Part shown: in pieces, positions 7,378-16,064 of the stretch | Layout: the number at the start of each line of letters is the position of its first letter | Position numbering within the stretch: position 1 is the first letter of the stretch | NCBI RefSeq assembly: GCF_008271745.1 | Contig: NZ_VKKZ01000022.1 | Coordinates: 62,001-126,000, forward strand | Source of the DNA: Rufibacter glacialis | Lineage (GTDB): Bacteria > Bacteroidota > Bacteroidia > Cytophagales > Hymenobacteraceae | DNA length: 64,000 nucleotides | Direction of reading: 5' to 3' | Position numbers and translations under genes: made by a program | The notes under the pieces: generated by a model | Databases searched by the model: none | What the model was told of the DNA's origin: nothing | The model's input: the letters and a program-made list of their open reading frames with translations, nothing else

Positions 7378-9520
7378 AAGGTCTATCGTCACGCGGGTGC
7401 GGGTGGCCTTTTTGGCGATCTGCCTTTTCGCGTTCGCGATTATTTACAAAGTAGGGTACATCCAGTTGAAAGACGGTGACCGCTGGCGCGAGATCGCGAA
7501 TGAGAAACGGTTCCATTACCAGCCCGTCTACGCTACCCGCGGCAACATCTACTCCAATGATGACCGCATCATGGCTACCTCGCTGCCGTTCTACCGGGTG
7601 GCGTTTGACCCTACCATTTCCCCAGATGACGTTTTCGCCAAGGGCATAGACTCCTTGTCCATCCAGTTGTCCCGTTTCTATGGGGACCATTCACCGGAAT
7701 ATTACAAACGCAAAATCAAGAACGCCCGCAGCGCCGGACGTAAATACGTGCGTCTGAACAGCCGCCTTATCAATTACCAGGACAAGAAGATGATGGCCAA
7801 ATGGCCGGTTTTCCGGGCGGGTAAAAACAGGGGCGGGGTGATCTTCGAAAAGCTGGACCGTAGGTTCCTGCCGTTCGGGTCACTGGCCAAACGGACCATT
7901 GGGTTCATCAACGAAGACCGCAACGGCGCGGGGCTGGAGTTCAGCTTTAACCGCCACCTGGCCGGGAAAGACGGCGAGGCCCTGTATGAGCGCATGGCGG
8001 GTGGTAACAAACCCATCAACGACGGTACGGAGGTGAAACCCATGCCCGGCTTTGATATCCAGACCACCATTGACATCAACCTGCAAGACGTAGCGGAAAA
8101 TGCCTTGCGCCACGCTTTGACCATTAACGACGCTGCCCACGGCTGCGTGATCCTGATGGAGGTGAGCACCGGGCACATCAAGGCCATTGCCAACCTGGGC
8201 CGCCAAAGCGAAGGCGTGTACGCCGAAGATTACAACTACGCCGTGGGTAACCAAGGCCGCACAGAGCCGGGCTCCACCTTCAAGTTGGCCTCTATGATGG
8301 CCTTGTTGGAAGAAACCGACCTGCAGTTGAATGACACTGTAGACACTGGCGTGGGTTCTGAGCGCATCGGCGGGGCCGTGAAAACCGATACTCGCGGTTA
8401 CGGGAAAATCACGCTACAGCAGGTGTTTGAGAAGTCCTCTAACGTAGGGGTGGCCAAGCTGATTCAGCAGACGTTTGAGAGCAATCCCCAGAAGTACGTG
8501 GATTACCTGCACAAATTCGGGTTGCACCAGCCGCTGGGCTTCCAGATGAACGGCGAGGCGGTGCCTTACATCAAATCACCCAAAGACCGCAGCTGGAGCC
8601 GTCCGTCCCTTTCCACCATGGCCATTGGATATGAGATGAAGCTTTCTCCTTTGCAGACCCTGGCCTTCTACAACGCCGTGGCCAACAATGGCGTGAAGGT
8701 GCAGCCCATGATCGTGAAAAGCATCAAGCGCGCTGACCAGGTGCTGGAGTCTTTTGACACCAAGGTGCTCATCCCAAAGATCTGTTCAGACGAGACCCTG
8801 GTGCAGTTGAAGACAATGATGGAAGGCGTAGTGGAAAACGGCACGGCTAAGCACCTGAAAAGCAAAGACTACAAGGTGGCCGGTAAAACCGGAACTGCCC
8901 GCAAGGTGATCAACGGCCAGTACACCAGAAGATACTCCACCTCGTTTGTGGGCTACTTCCCCGCTGACCGGCCCAAGTACAGCTGTATCGTGATCATTGA
9001 CAACCCGCAGAAGAACGCCCAGTACGGTGGTGATGTGGCCGCCCCGGTGTTCCGGGAATTGGCCGCCAAAGCCTACGCCCAGGATTTGGCCATCCATGCG
9101 CCCATGGCGCGCCGCCCGGTGGGGATAGCGCCTAAGCTGCCGGTCTTGCACGCCGGTAACCAGGAAGAACTGACCATTCTCTGCAATAAACTTGGCGTGA
9201 GTGCCCACCCCATGAGCCCTGAGGAAGATTGGGTGCGGGTAGACACGCAAAAGCAATCCGTGGCCTTGAAACCGGTGCCGGTGAAAATGGGGCGAGTGCC
9301 CGATGTCACGGACATGACCTTGAAAGATGCCCTGTTCCTCTTAGGGAACCACGGCATCAAAGTGCGGGCCATCGGGCTGGGCCGGGTAGAAAGCCAAAGC
9401 ATTCCGCCGGGAGAACCCGTGGCCAAAGGAACCACCATTACCATTACATTAACTACACATGGCGCAACTAGAAAACCTGCTACAGGTACTCCAGTCACCG
9501 CAATTGCTCGGGCCTACTAA
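7367..9520 (+). CDS. ftsI: Septal peptidoglycan transpeptidase FtsI (PBP3) with PASTA domain
   Basis: The 717-residue class B penicillin-binding protein has an N-terminal membrane anchor (residues 12-30), a dimerisation/pedestal domain (about 45-220) and a transpeptidase domain with active-site STFK (Ser303), SSN (about 364) and KTGT (about 507-510). A C-terminal PASTA domain (about 643-702, VPDVTDMTLKDALFLLGNHG) follows, common in Bacteroidota and Gram-positives but absent from E. coli FtsI. It crosslinks septal peptidoglycan together with FtsW, encoded downstream. The gene overlaps ftsL by 11 bp and, unusually, murE by 62 bp: its last 21 codons after the PASTA domain (AQLxNL in the other frame) double as the start of murE. 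Confidence 0.95.
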   Translation: MNIKRSIVTRVRVAFLAICLFAFAIIYKVGYIQLKDGDRWREIANEKRFHYQPVYATRGNIYSNDDRIMATSLPFYRVAFDPTISPDDVFAKGIDSLSIQLSRFYGDHSPEYYKRKIKNARSAGRKYVRLNSRLINYQDKKMMAKWPVFRAGKNRGGVIFEKLDRRFLPFGSLAKRTIGFINEDRNGAGLEFSFNRHLAGKDGEALYERMAGGNKPINDGTEVKPMPGFDIQTTIDINLQDVAENALRHALTINDAAHGCVILMEVSTGHIKAIANLGRQSEGVYAEDYNYAVGNQGRTEPGSTFKLASMMALLEETDLQLNDTVDTGVGSERIGGAVKTDTRGYGKITLQQVFEKSSNVGVAKLIQQTFESNPQKYVDYLHKFGLHQPLGFQMNGEAVPYIKSPKDRSWSRPSLSTMAIGYEMKLSPLQTLAFYNAVANNGVKVQPMIVKSIKRADQVLESFDTKVLIPKICSDETLVQLKTMMEGVVENGTAKHLKSKDYKVAGKTGTARKVINGQYTRRYSTSFVGYFPADRPKYSCIVIIDNPQKNAQYGGDVAAPVFRELAAKAYAQDLAIHAPMARRPVGIAPKLPVLHAGNQEELTILCNKLGVSAHPMSPEEDWVRVDTQKQSVALKPVPVKMGRVPDVTDMTLKDALFLLGNHGIKVRAIGLGRVESQSIPPGEPVAKGTTITITLTTHGATRKPATGTPVTAIARAY

Positions 9521-10922
9521 CCCCGAGCTTTCTGCGTTAACGATGGATTCTCGCCAGGCAGGCCCGGGCGTAGGGTTCTTCGCGATCCGGGGTACGCTCC
9601 GCGATGGCCATGACTTTATTGCCTCCGCCGTGGAACAGGGCGTATCGGCCGTGTTTTGCGAAGAACTGCCCCAGAACACCCCCGCGCACGTGACCTTTGT
9701 GCAAGTGCCCAATGCCGCCGAGGCGATGGGACACGTAGCGGCTGAGTTCTACGGTAACCCCTCTAAGAAACTCAAACTGGTTGGCGTGACGGGTACCAAC
9801 GGCAAAACCACCTGTGTGACCTTGCTGCACAAGCTGTACCGCGACCTGGGCTACAATGCTGGTTTGTTGTCAACGGTGCAGAACCAAATCAACGAGACGG
9901 TGATTCCGGCCTCGCATACCACGCCAGATGCCATTACCCTGCAAGGCCTGTTGGCGCAGATGGTGAAAGCCGGCTGTACCCACGCCTTCATGGAAGTGAG
10001 TTCGCACGCCCTGGTGCAGCACCGCGTGACCGGCGTGCAGTTCACCGGGGCCGTGTTCACCAACATCAGCCATGACCATCTGGACTACCACGGCACTTTT
10101 GATGAGTACATCAAAGCTAAGAAGCTGTTTTTTGACCATCTGGGCAAAAAGGCCTTCGCGTTGGTGAACTCAGATGACAAGCGCGCCATGGTGATGCTGC
10201 AGAACACCAAAGCCGCCAAATACACTTACGCCCTCCGCAAGGAAGCTGATTTCAAGGCCCGCCTGCTGGATAATTCCATTCAGGGGCTGCAACTGGAGCT
10301 GGAAGGGCAGGAGGTGTGGTTCCGGTTGATCGGTACGTTCAACGCCTACAACCTGCTTGCCGTGTACGGAGCCGCCACGCTGCTGGGCGAAGACAAGCAA
10401 GAGGTGCTGGCGAGTCTGTCCAGCCTCACTTCTGCCGCGGGCCGCTTTGACTATGTGGTGTCTGCTGGGCAGATTACCGGCATAGTGGATTACGCCCATA
10501 CCCCTGATGCGCTGGAGAACGTGCTGCAAACCATTCAGCAGATCAGAAGGCCCGACCAGAAAGTGATCACCATTGTGGGTTGCGGCGGAAACCGTGATGC
10601 CACCAAGCGCCCGGTCATGGCGGACATCGCTGCTAAGATGAGCGACCGCGTGATTTTGACTTCTGACAACCCCCGTGATGAAGACCCGCAGGAAATCCTG
10701 AACCAGATGCAGGCGGGCGTGAAAGCTACCGACCTCAAGAAGGCGCTCTCCGTTATTGACCGCCGTGAGGCCATTAAAACCGCGGTACTCCTGGCCGAGG
10801 CGGACGACATCATTCTGGTAGCGGGCAAAGGCCATGAGACCTACCAGGAAGTGAAAGGCGTGCGTGCACCATTTGATGACAAGCAGGTGCTCCAGGAATC
10901 GTTTGCCTTGTTGCAGAAATAA
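9459..10922 (+). CDS. murE: UDP-MurNAc-L-Ala-D-Glu:meso-diaminopimelate ligase
   Basis: The 487-residue Mur ligase has the three expected domains: UDP-binding N-domain (1-90, with LTMDSRQAGPGVGFFAIRG), central ATPase with P-loop GVTGTNGKTT (about 110-119) and the C-domain. The motif DNPRDEDP (about 406-413) is the DNPR signature that selects meso-diaminopimelate, so the peptidoglycan is of the Gram-negative DAP type. It catalyses addition of the third amino acid to the UDP-MurNAc dipeptide in the cytoplasm. The start at 9459 keeps the usual N-terminal helix (MAQLENLLQVL), and forces a 62-bp overlap with ftsI. murF, normally the next gene in many bacteria, is absent. Confidence 0.95.
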   Translation: MAQLENLLQVLQSPQLLGPTNPELSALTMDSRQAGPGVGFFAIRGTLRDGHDFIASAVEQGVSAVFCEELPQNTPAHVTFVQVPNAAEAMGHVAAEFYGNPSKKLKLVGVTGTNGKTTCVTLLHKLYRDLGYNAGLLSTVQNQINETVIPASHTTPDAITLQGLLAQMVKAGCTHAFMEVSSHALVQHRVTGVQFTGAVFTNISHDHLDYHGTFDEYIKAKKLFFDHLGKKAFALVNSDDKRAMVMLQNTKAAKYTYALRKEADFKARLLDNSIQGLQLELEGQEVWFRLIGTFNAYNLLAVYGAATLLGEDKQEVLASLSSLTSAAGRFDYVVSAGQITGIVDYAHTPDALENVLQTIQQIRRPDQKVITIVGCGGNRDATKRPVMADIAAKMSDRVILTSDNPRDEDPQEILNQMQAGVKATDLKKALSVIDRREAIKTAVLLAEADDIILVAGKGHETYQEVKGVRAPFDDKQVLQESFALLQK

Positions 10923-10995
10923 GGGCTAGCGCCAAAAAGGAACTTCACCAGAGCAGGGCGGGCATTTCCGTTCTCCTTTTGAAAGATAGAAACAG

Positions 10996-12213
10996 ATGCT
11001 TTATTACCTATTTGATTTTTTAGACAGGCAATTCGACTTCTACGGGGCGGGCGTGATGCGCTACATCTCGTTCAGAGCCGGGTTGGCTGCGCTTTTTTCG
11101 CTCTTGATCGCCATGATCTTCGGGGGGCGCCTTATTCGTTTGCTGCACCGCAAGCAAGTGGGCGAATCTATCCGTGACCTGGGCCTGGAGGGGCAGTTGG
11201 AGAAAAGAGGCACGCCCACCATGGGTGGGTTGATCATCATCCTGGCCATCATGCTGCCCACTCTGCTTTTTGCCCGGCTAGACAATGTGTACATCCTGTT
11301 AATGTTGGTGTCTACGGTGTGGCTGGGGGCCATCGGGTTCCTGGATGACTACATCAAAGTCTTCCGCAAGAACAAAGAGGGCTTGGCCGGCCGTTTCAAA
11401 ATCCTGGGCCAGATTGGGCTGGGCCTCATTGTTGGCTTGACCCTGTTTTTCTCGGAGGATGTGGTGGTGCGGCAGTACCTCACCAGCAAGGGCATCACCG
11501 CCATTGACTTCTCCACCTCTTACCAAGATGTCCGGAAAATGATCACCACGGTGCCGTTCACCAAGAACAATGAACTGGATTACCACCATTTCTTCAGCTT
11601 CGCCAGCCCTTTGTTGGGATCTTACGCCCGGTTCCTCTACATCCCGCTGGTGATCCTGATCATTACGGCCGTGTCTAACGGCGCCAACATCACCGACGGC
11701 ATTGACGGCTTGGCCGCGGGTACCTCCGCCATCATCGGTACCACGTTGGCCGTTTTTGCCTGGGTTTCCGGTAACTCCGTTTTCGCCGATTACTTTGACA
11801 TCATGTACATTCCCAACACGGGCGAGCTGGTAATTTTCTGTACCGCCTTCGTGGGGGCCTGCGTGGGTTTTCTGTGGTACAACTCTTATCCGGCGCAGGT
11901 GTTCATGGGCGACACGGGTTCCTTGTCTATTGGCGGTATCATCGCTGTTTTAGCCCTGATTTTGAGAAAAGAGCTCCTAATCCCTATCCTGTGCGGCATT
12001 TTCCTGGTGGAGAACCTGTCTGTGTTGCTACAGGTGAGCTACTTCAAATACACGAAAAGGAAATACGGCGAGGGCCGCCGCATCTTCAAGATGTCGCCGC
12101 TGCACCACCACTACCAGAAATTAGGGTACCATGAGTCCAAGATCGTATCGCGCTTCTGGACCGTGGGCATTATGCTGGCCATTTTGACGCTCGTTACATT
12201 AAAATTAAGATAA
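10996..12213 (+). CDS. mraY: Phospho-N-acetylmuramoyl-pentapeptide transferase
   Basis: A 405-residue polytopic membrane enzyme with about ten transmembrane helices that transfers phospho-MurNAc-pentapeptide to undecaprenyl phosphate, making lipid I. Diagnostic blocks are [12 protein letters not shown] (about 71-82), the Asp pair FLDDYIK (about 114-121), [15 protein letters not shown] (about 227-241), [12 protein letters not shown] (about 303-314) and [12 protein letters not shown] (about 364-375) with the His cluster. The length is about 40 residues above the E. coli enzyme, because of an extra loop after helix 5 (about 155-200), a known feature of Bacteroidota MraY. It is separated from murE by 73 bp and from murD by 239 bp that hold a palindromic repeat. 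Confidence 0.96.
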   Translation: MLYYLFDFLDRQFDFYGAGVMRYISFRAGLAALFSLLIAMIFGGRLIRLLHRKQVGESIRDLGLEGQLEKRGTPTMGGLIIILAIMLPTLLFARLDNVYILLMLVSTVWLGAIGFLDDYIKVFRKNKEGLAGRFKILGQIGLGLIVGLTLFFSEDVVVRQYLTSKGITAIDFSTSYQDVRKMITTVPFTKNNELDYHHFFSFASPLLGSYARFLYIPLVILIITAVSNGANITDGIDGLAAGTSAIIGTTLAVFAWVSGNSVFADYFDIMYIPNTGELVIFCTAFVGACVGFLWYNSYPAQVFMGDTGSLSIGGIIAVLALILRKELLIPILCGIFLVENLSVLLQVSYFKYTKRKYGEGRRIFKMSPLHHHYQKLGYHESKIVSRFWTVGIMLAILTLVTLKLR

Positions 12214-12261
12214 GCTGTTTAGGGGCCTTTTTCGTGAAATTGGCCCGAACCCCCTTTTTCC

Positions 12262-12351
12262 TGTCATCCTGAAAGGATCTTGTGGGCAAACTAGATGGAC
12301 AGTGGTGGTAGCGTAGTTACCGTTCGCAACCAAGATCCTTTCAGGATGACA
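12262..12351. repeat. 90-bp palindromic repeat element inside the dcw operon
   Basis: Two perfect 21-bp inverted arms (12262-12282 and 12331-12351, core GTCATCCTGAAAGGATC) enclose a 48-nt centre. A second, diverged element of almost the same size and ends lies at 56310-56398, so this is a dispersed repeat family (REP/MITE-like). In RNA it could form a very stable stem-loop between mraY and murD and so act on mRNA stability or partial termination within the operon. No coding capacity. Confidence 0.85.
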
Positions 12352-12452
12352 AAGAGGGAGAAATAGTTTAGAAAAGCAGAAGTGAAAAGGAAACGTTTCA
12401 GGCTTCTTTCTTGGAAAACAGGTCTGAAACGAAGAACATAAAAACAAAAGCA

Positions 12453-13802
12453 ATGCAAAAAATAGCCATACTAGGAGCAGGGGAGAGCGGCGTGGGAGCA
12501 GCCTTGTTGGCAAAAGCCAAGGGCTTTGACGTGTTCGTCTCAGACCGTGGGTCTATTGCAGAAAGATACCGGGTGCAGTTGAGCCAGGCCCAGATTCCTT
12601 TTGAGGAGGAAACCCATTCGCTGGAGCAGATTTACTCGGCCCAGGAAATCATCAAAAGCCCGGGTATCCCAGACACGGCCCCAGTGATTCAGGGCGCGGT
12701 GGAGCGGAATATCCCTGTCATTTCTGAGATTGAGTTTGCCGGCCGCTATGCCAAGGGCAAGTTCATCTGCATCACTGGCACCAACGGCAAAACCACCACC
12801 ACACTCCTCACTTACCACCTGCTCAAAAGCGCCGGGTTGAAGGTAGCACTAGCCGGGAACGTGGGGGAGAGCCTGGCGGGGAAGGTCTTGGAAGGCGGGT
12901 ATGACTACTACGTGGTGGAACTGAGTAGTTTCCAACTGGATAACATGTATGCCTTCCAGGCCCACATTGCCATTCTGCTCAACATCACCCCAGACCACCT
13001 GGACCGCTACGGCTACCAGATGGAGAATTACGCCGCCTCAAAGTTCAGGGTGGCGCAGAACATGACCTCTGAAGATTATTTCCTCTTCAACCAGGATGAC
13101 GCAGAGATCCAAAAGTACTTAGGGGCTCATGCCGTGCCCGGAACCCAGGTGCCGTTTGGCTTGAAAAATACCCAGGGGGCAGCGCTTCAATTCCAGGGGC
13201 ATTCGATTTCGGCTTCTTTTGCTGGAAAGAGTGTCCAAGTAGCCACCTCCAACTCCCCGCTAATTGGGCAGCATAACCAATACAACACCATGGCGGCCGT
13301 GGGTGCTGCCTTGCTAGTAGGCATTTCTCCGGCGCAGATAGAAGCGGCGTTGGGCACTTTCCAAAACGCCGGCCACCGCCTGCAACCCGTGGGAGAAATA
13401 GATGGGGTTCGCTTCATCAATGATTCCAAAGCCACCAACGTGGAGGCGGTGTGGTACGCCCTGGATGGTATTCAGAAGCCCATTGTATGGGTGGTAGGCG
13501 GTACCGACAAAGGAAATGACTACTCGCCCCTGTTGCCTTTGGTGCAGGAGAAGGTGAAAGCCATTGTGTGCCTGGGCGTGGATAACAGCAAGCTTTTCGC
13601 CTCTTTTTCCCAAACCGGCCTGAAAATGGTGGAGACCCAGGATGTGCAGGAAGCGGTGCAGCTAGCCAAAGACTTCGCCGCGGCCGGAGACGTAGTGCTG
13701 CTTTCCCCCGCCTGCGCCAGCTTTGACCTTTTCAAGAATTATGAACACCGGGGCCGGGCCTTTGCCGAGGCAGTAGCCGCCCTTAACCAACCCGTAGCAT
13801 GA
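12453..13802 (+). CDS. murD: UDP-N-acetylmuramoylalanine--D-glutamate ligase
   Basis: I start the gene at the ATG at 12453 (449 residues), because the sequence then opens with the Rossmann-type MQKIAILGAGESGVGAALLA; an in-frame TTG at 12411 would add 14 residues of no family resemblance. The P-loop is ITGTNGKTTTT (about 110-120), followed by the Mur ligase centre (VVELSSFQLDNM, HLDRYG) and C-domain (INDSKATN, VGGTDKGNDY, LSPACASFDLFKNYEHRG). It adds D-glutamate to UDP-MurNAc-L-Ala. It overlaps ftsW by 4 bp. Confidence 0.96.
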   Translation: MQKIAILGAGESGVGAALLAKAKGFDVFVSDRGSIAERYRVQLSQAQIPFEEETHSLEQIYSAQEIIKSPGIPDTAPVIQGAVERNIPVISEIEFAGRYAKGKFICITGTNGKTTTTLLTYHLLKSAGLKVALAGNVGESLAGKVLEGGYDYYVVELSSFQLDNMYAFQAHIAILLNITPDHLDRYGYQMENYAASKFRVAQNMTSEDYFLFNQDDAEIQKYLGAHAVPGTQVPFGLKNTQGAALQFQGHSISASFAGKSVQVATSNSPLIGQHNQYNTMAAVGAALLVGISPAQIEAALGTFQNAGHRLQPVGEIDGVRFINDSKATNVEAVWYALDGIQKPIVWVVGGTDKGNDYSPLLPLVQEKVKAIVCLGVDNSKLFASFSQTGLKMVETQDVQEAVQLAKDFAAAGDVVLLSPACASFDLFKNYEHRGRAFAEAVAALNQPVA

Positions 13803-14968
13803 CCACTCCTATCAAAAACTGGCTTCGCGATAACCTGAAGGGCGACCCTATTTTGTGGGGGATCGTCTTGACGTTTGGGCTCATCAGTATTGCCGTGGTG
13901 TATTCGGCCACGGGTACGCTGGCCTACAAGAAAATGGGCGGTAATACTGAGTATTATCTGTTCAAACACTCCAGCCTTATCTTCATTGGCTTGGCCTTTG
14001 TGTGGCTGGCGCACAAGATCAACTACCGGTATTATGCTAAACTAAGCTTGCTGGCTTTGATTTTCTCGGTGCCCTTGCTGATCTACACCTACCTGAAAGG
14101 CTCCAACATCAACGAGGCGTCGCGCTGGCTCACTATTCCTATCATCAACCAGACGTTTCAACCCTCAGATTTGGCCAAATTGGCCCTGATCTCTTACCTG
14201 GCCAGTATCCTGAGTAAGCGGCAGATGGACATTGATTCTAAAAACACACTTATTCCGCTGGTGTTGTGGAGCGGGCTCATCTGCGGGTTGATTGCCATGA
14301 GTAACATCTCCACGGCTTTGCTTCTGTTTTTGACCTGCCTTTTGCTCATGTTTATAGGCCGGGTTCCCATGAAACCCATTCTATCCATGATCGCAGTGGG
14401 GATTTTCTTTGGGGTGATCGCCTTGTCTTTGGGGCAACGGGGGAAGACGGCCATGAGCCGGATTGAGAACTTTATGGATAAAGAGCAGACGGTTTTCCAG
14501 TTGGAACAATCGTACATCGCCATTGCCACGGGCGGGGTGTTGGGCAAAGGGCCCGGTAATTCCGACCAACGCAACGTGCTGCCCCACCCATACTCTGACT
14601 TTATCTACGCCATCATCATTGAGGAGTACGGCATGCTGGGAGGGGCCGTGGTGGTCTTCCTGTACCTGGCATTCCTGTACCGGGGCATGATGGCCGTCAC
14701 CAATAGTTTGGGGGCCTTCGGCGGATTGCTCTCGGCGGGCATCAGTTTCAGTCTGGTCATTCAGGCCATGGTGAACATGGGGGTGGCCGTTGGGCTGGGC
14801 CCAATCACGGGTCTGCCGCTGCCACTGCTGAGCATGGGAGGTACCTCCTTGATTTTTACGGGTATCTCCATTGGAATTATCCTGAGCGTGAGCCGGAGCG
14901 AGCACGAAGCCAAACTGGCGGCGATGCCTTCGGCGAACAAACCCGTTAATGTATTGACGAATGCCTGA
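13799..14968 (+). CDS. ftsW: Septal peptidoglycan glycosyltransferase FtsW (SEDS family)
   Basis: This 389-residue SEDS protein has about nine to ten transmembrane helices. Family blocks include VYSATGTLAYK after helix 1, the GSNINEASRWLTIPIINQTFQPSDLAKLALISYLA segment (about 100-137) and the large periplasmic loop with GKGPGNSDQRNVLPHPYSDFIYAIIIEE (about 247-275), which contains the residues implicated in glycan polymerisation, and the C-terminal GLPLPLLSMGGTS (about 338-350). FtsW polymerises lipid II at the septum with FtsI. It shares 4 bp with murD and 8 bp with murG. Confidence 0.95.
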   Translation: MTTPIKNWLRDNLKGDPILWGIVLTFGLISIAVVYSATGTLAYKKMGGNTEYYLFKHSSLIFIGLAFVWLAHKINYRYYAKLSLLALIFSVPLLIYTYLKGSNINEASRWLTIPIINQTFQPSDLAKLALISYLASILSKRQMDIDSKNTLIPLVLWSGLICGLIAMSNISTALLLFLTCLLLMFIGRVPMKPILSMIAVGIFFGVIALSLGQRGKTAMSRIENFMDKEQTVFQLEQSYIAIATGGVLGKGPGNSDQRNVLPHPYSDFIYAIIIEEYGMLGGAVVVFLYLAFLYRGMMAVTNSLGAFGGLLSAGISFSLVIQAMVNMGVAVGLGPITGLPLPLLSMGGTSLIFTGISIGIILSVSRSEHEAKLAAMPSANKPVNVLTNA

Positions 14969-16064
14969 GAAAAACTATAGGTTCATCATCAGCGGCGGGG
15001 GCACAGGCGGACACATTTATCCGGCGGTGGCCATTGCCAATGAAATCAAGCGGCTGCACCCCTCGGCAGAGATCCTCTTTGTGGGAGCCATGGGCCGCAT
15101 GGAGATGACGCGGGTGCCCGAGGCGGGCTATAAAATCATTGGCCTTTGGATCAGTGGGCTCCAGCGCCGCCTGACCCTGGACAACCTCTCTTTCCCGTTG
15201 AAGGTCCTTTCCAGCGTTAGGAAATCATATAAAATCATCAAAGACTTCAAGCCAGATGCTGTGGTAGGGGTAGGGGGATACGCCAGCGGCCCGCTATTAT
15301 ACGCGGCTACAAAGATGGGAATCCCGTCCCTGATCCAGGAGCAGAATTCGCATGCGGGCATCACCAATAAGCTGTTGGCTAACAAGGTAGATAAGGTCTG
15401 CGTGGCCTATGACAGCATGTACAAGTATTTCCCCAACGCCAAGATCGTGCTCACGGGAAACCCGGTACGCCGTGATATCACAGAACTGGCCGGAAAACGG
15501 CCGGAGGCCATGAAGTTCTTCGGCCTGAACCCAGACCGGCTCACCTTTTTGGTCATTGGCGGAAGTCTGGGCGCCCGTACCCTGAACCAAAGCACTGAGC
15601 TGGCTTTGCAGAAAATCCAGGAGGCCGGCTATAACCTCATCTGGCAGACGGGGAAACTCTATTACCCTACTGCAGAGGCCGCCGCCAAACAGCAGCCAAC
15701 TGACCAGATCAAGGCCTATGACTTCATCAAACGCATGGACCTGGCCTACGCCGCCGCTGACGTGGTGATTTCCCGGGCCGGGGCTCTCTCAATCTCAGAG
15801 CTTTGCCTGGCCCAGAAACCCGCCATCCTGGTGCCTTCGCCCAACGTGGCCGAAGACCACCAAACGAAAAATGCCATGGCCCTGGTCCAGAAAGAAGCCG
15901 CCGTGTTGGTGAAAGATGTGGAAGCCTCCCAGAAATTGTGGGATACCGCCTTCGCTCTGGCGCAGGATACCACCAGACAGCAGGTCTTGCGGAAAAACAT
16001 CGCGCAACTGGCCAAGCCGCAGGCTACTGAAGCCATTGTTCAGGAACTTTTGAAATTAGCCTAA
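14961..16064 (+). CDS. murG: Undecaprenyldiphospho-muramoylpentapeptide beta-N-acetylglucosaminyltransferase
   Basis: A 367-residue GT28 glycosyltransferase that turns lipid I into lipid II on the inner face of the membrane. The first glycine-rich loop SGGGTGGHIYPAVAIA is at residues 10-25, the second GVGGYASGP near 94-102, and the third GGSLGARTLN near 196-205; the C-domain carries VISRAGALSISELC and the E.HQ motif VAEDHQTKNA. It overlaps ftsW by 8 bp and its stop codon shares one base with the murC ATG, typical of tight translational coupling. Confidence 0.96.
   Translation: MPEKNYRFIISGGGTGGHIYPAVAIANEIKRLHPSAEILFVGAMGRMEMTRVPEAGYKIIGLWISGLQRRLTLDNLSFPLKVLSSVRKSYKIIKDFKPDAVVGVGGYASGPLLYAATKMGIPSLIQEQNSHAGITNKLLANKVDKVCVAYDSMYKYFPNAKIVLTGNPVRRDITELAGKRPEAMKFFGLNPDRLTFLVIGGSLGARTLNQSTELALQKIQEAGYNLIWQTGKLYYPTAEAAAKQQPTDQIKAYDFIKRMDLAYAAADVVISRAGALSISELCLAQKPAILVPSPNVAEDHQTKNAMALVQKEAAVLVKDVEASQKLWDTAFALAQDTTRQQVLRKNIAQLAKPQATEAIVQELLKLA

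Noticed and set aside
12205-12513. Minus-strand frame of 102 codons across the palindromic repeat
   Set aside because: The frame is produced by the inverted repeat and flanking sequence; no family resemblance.
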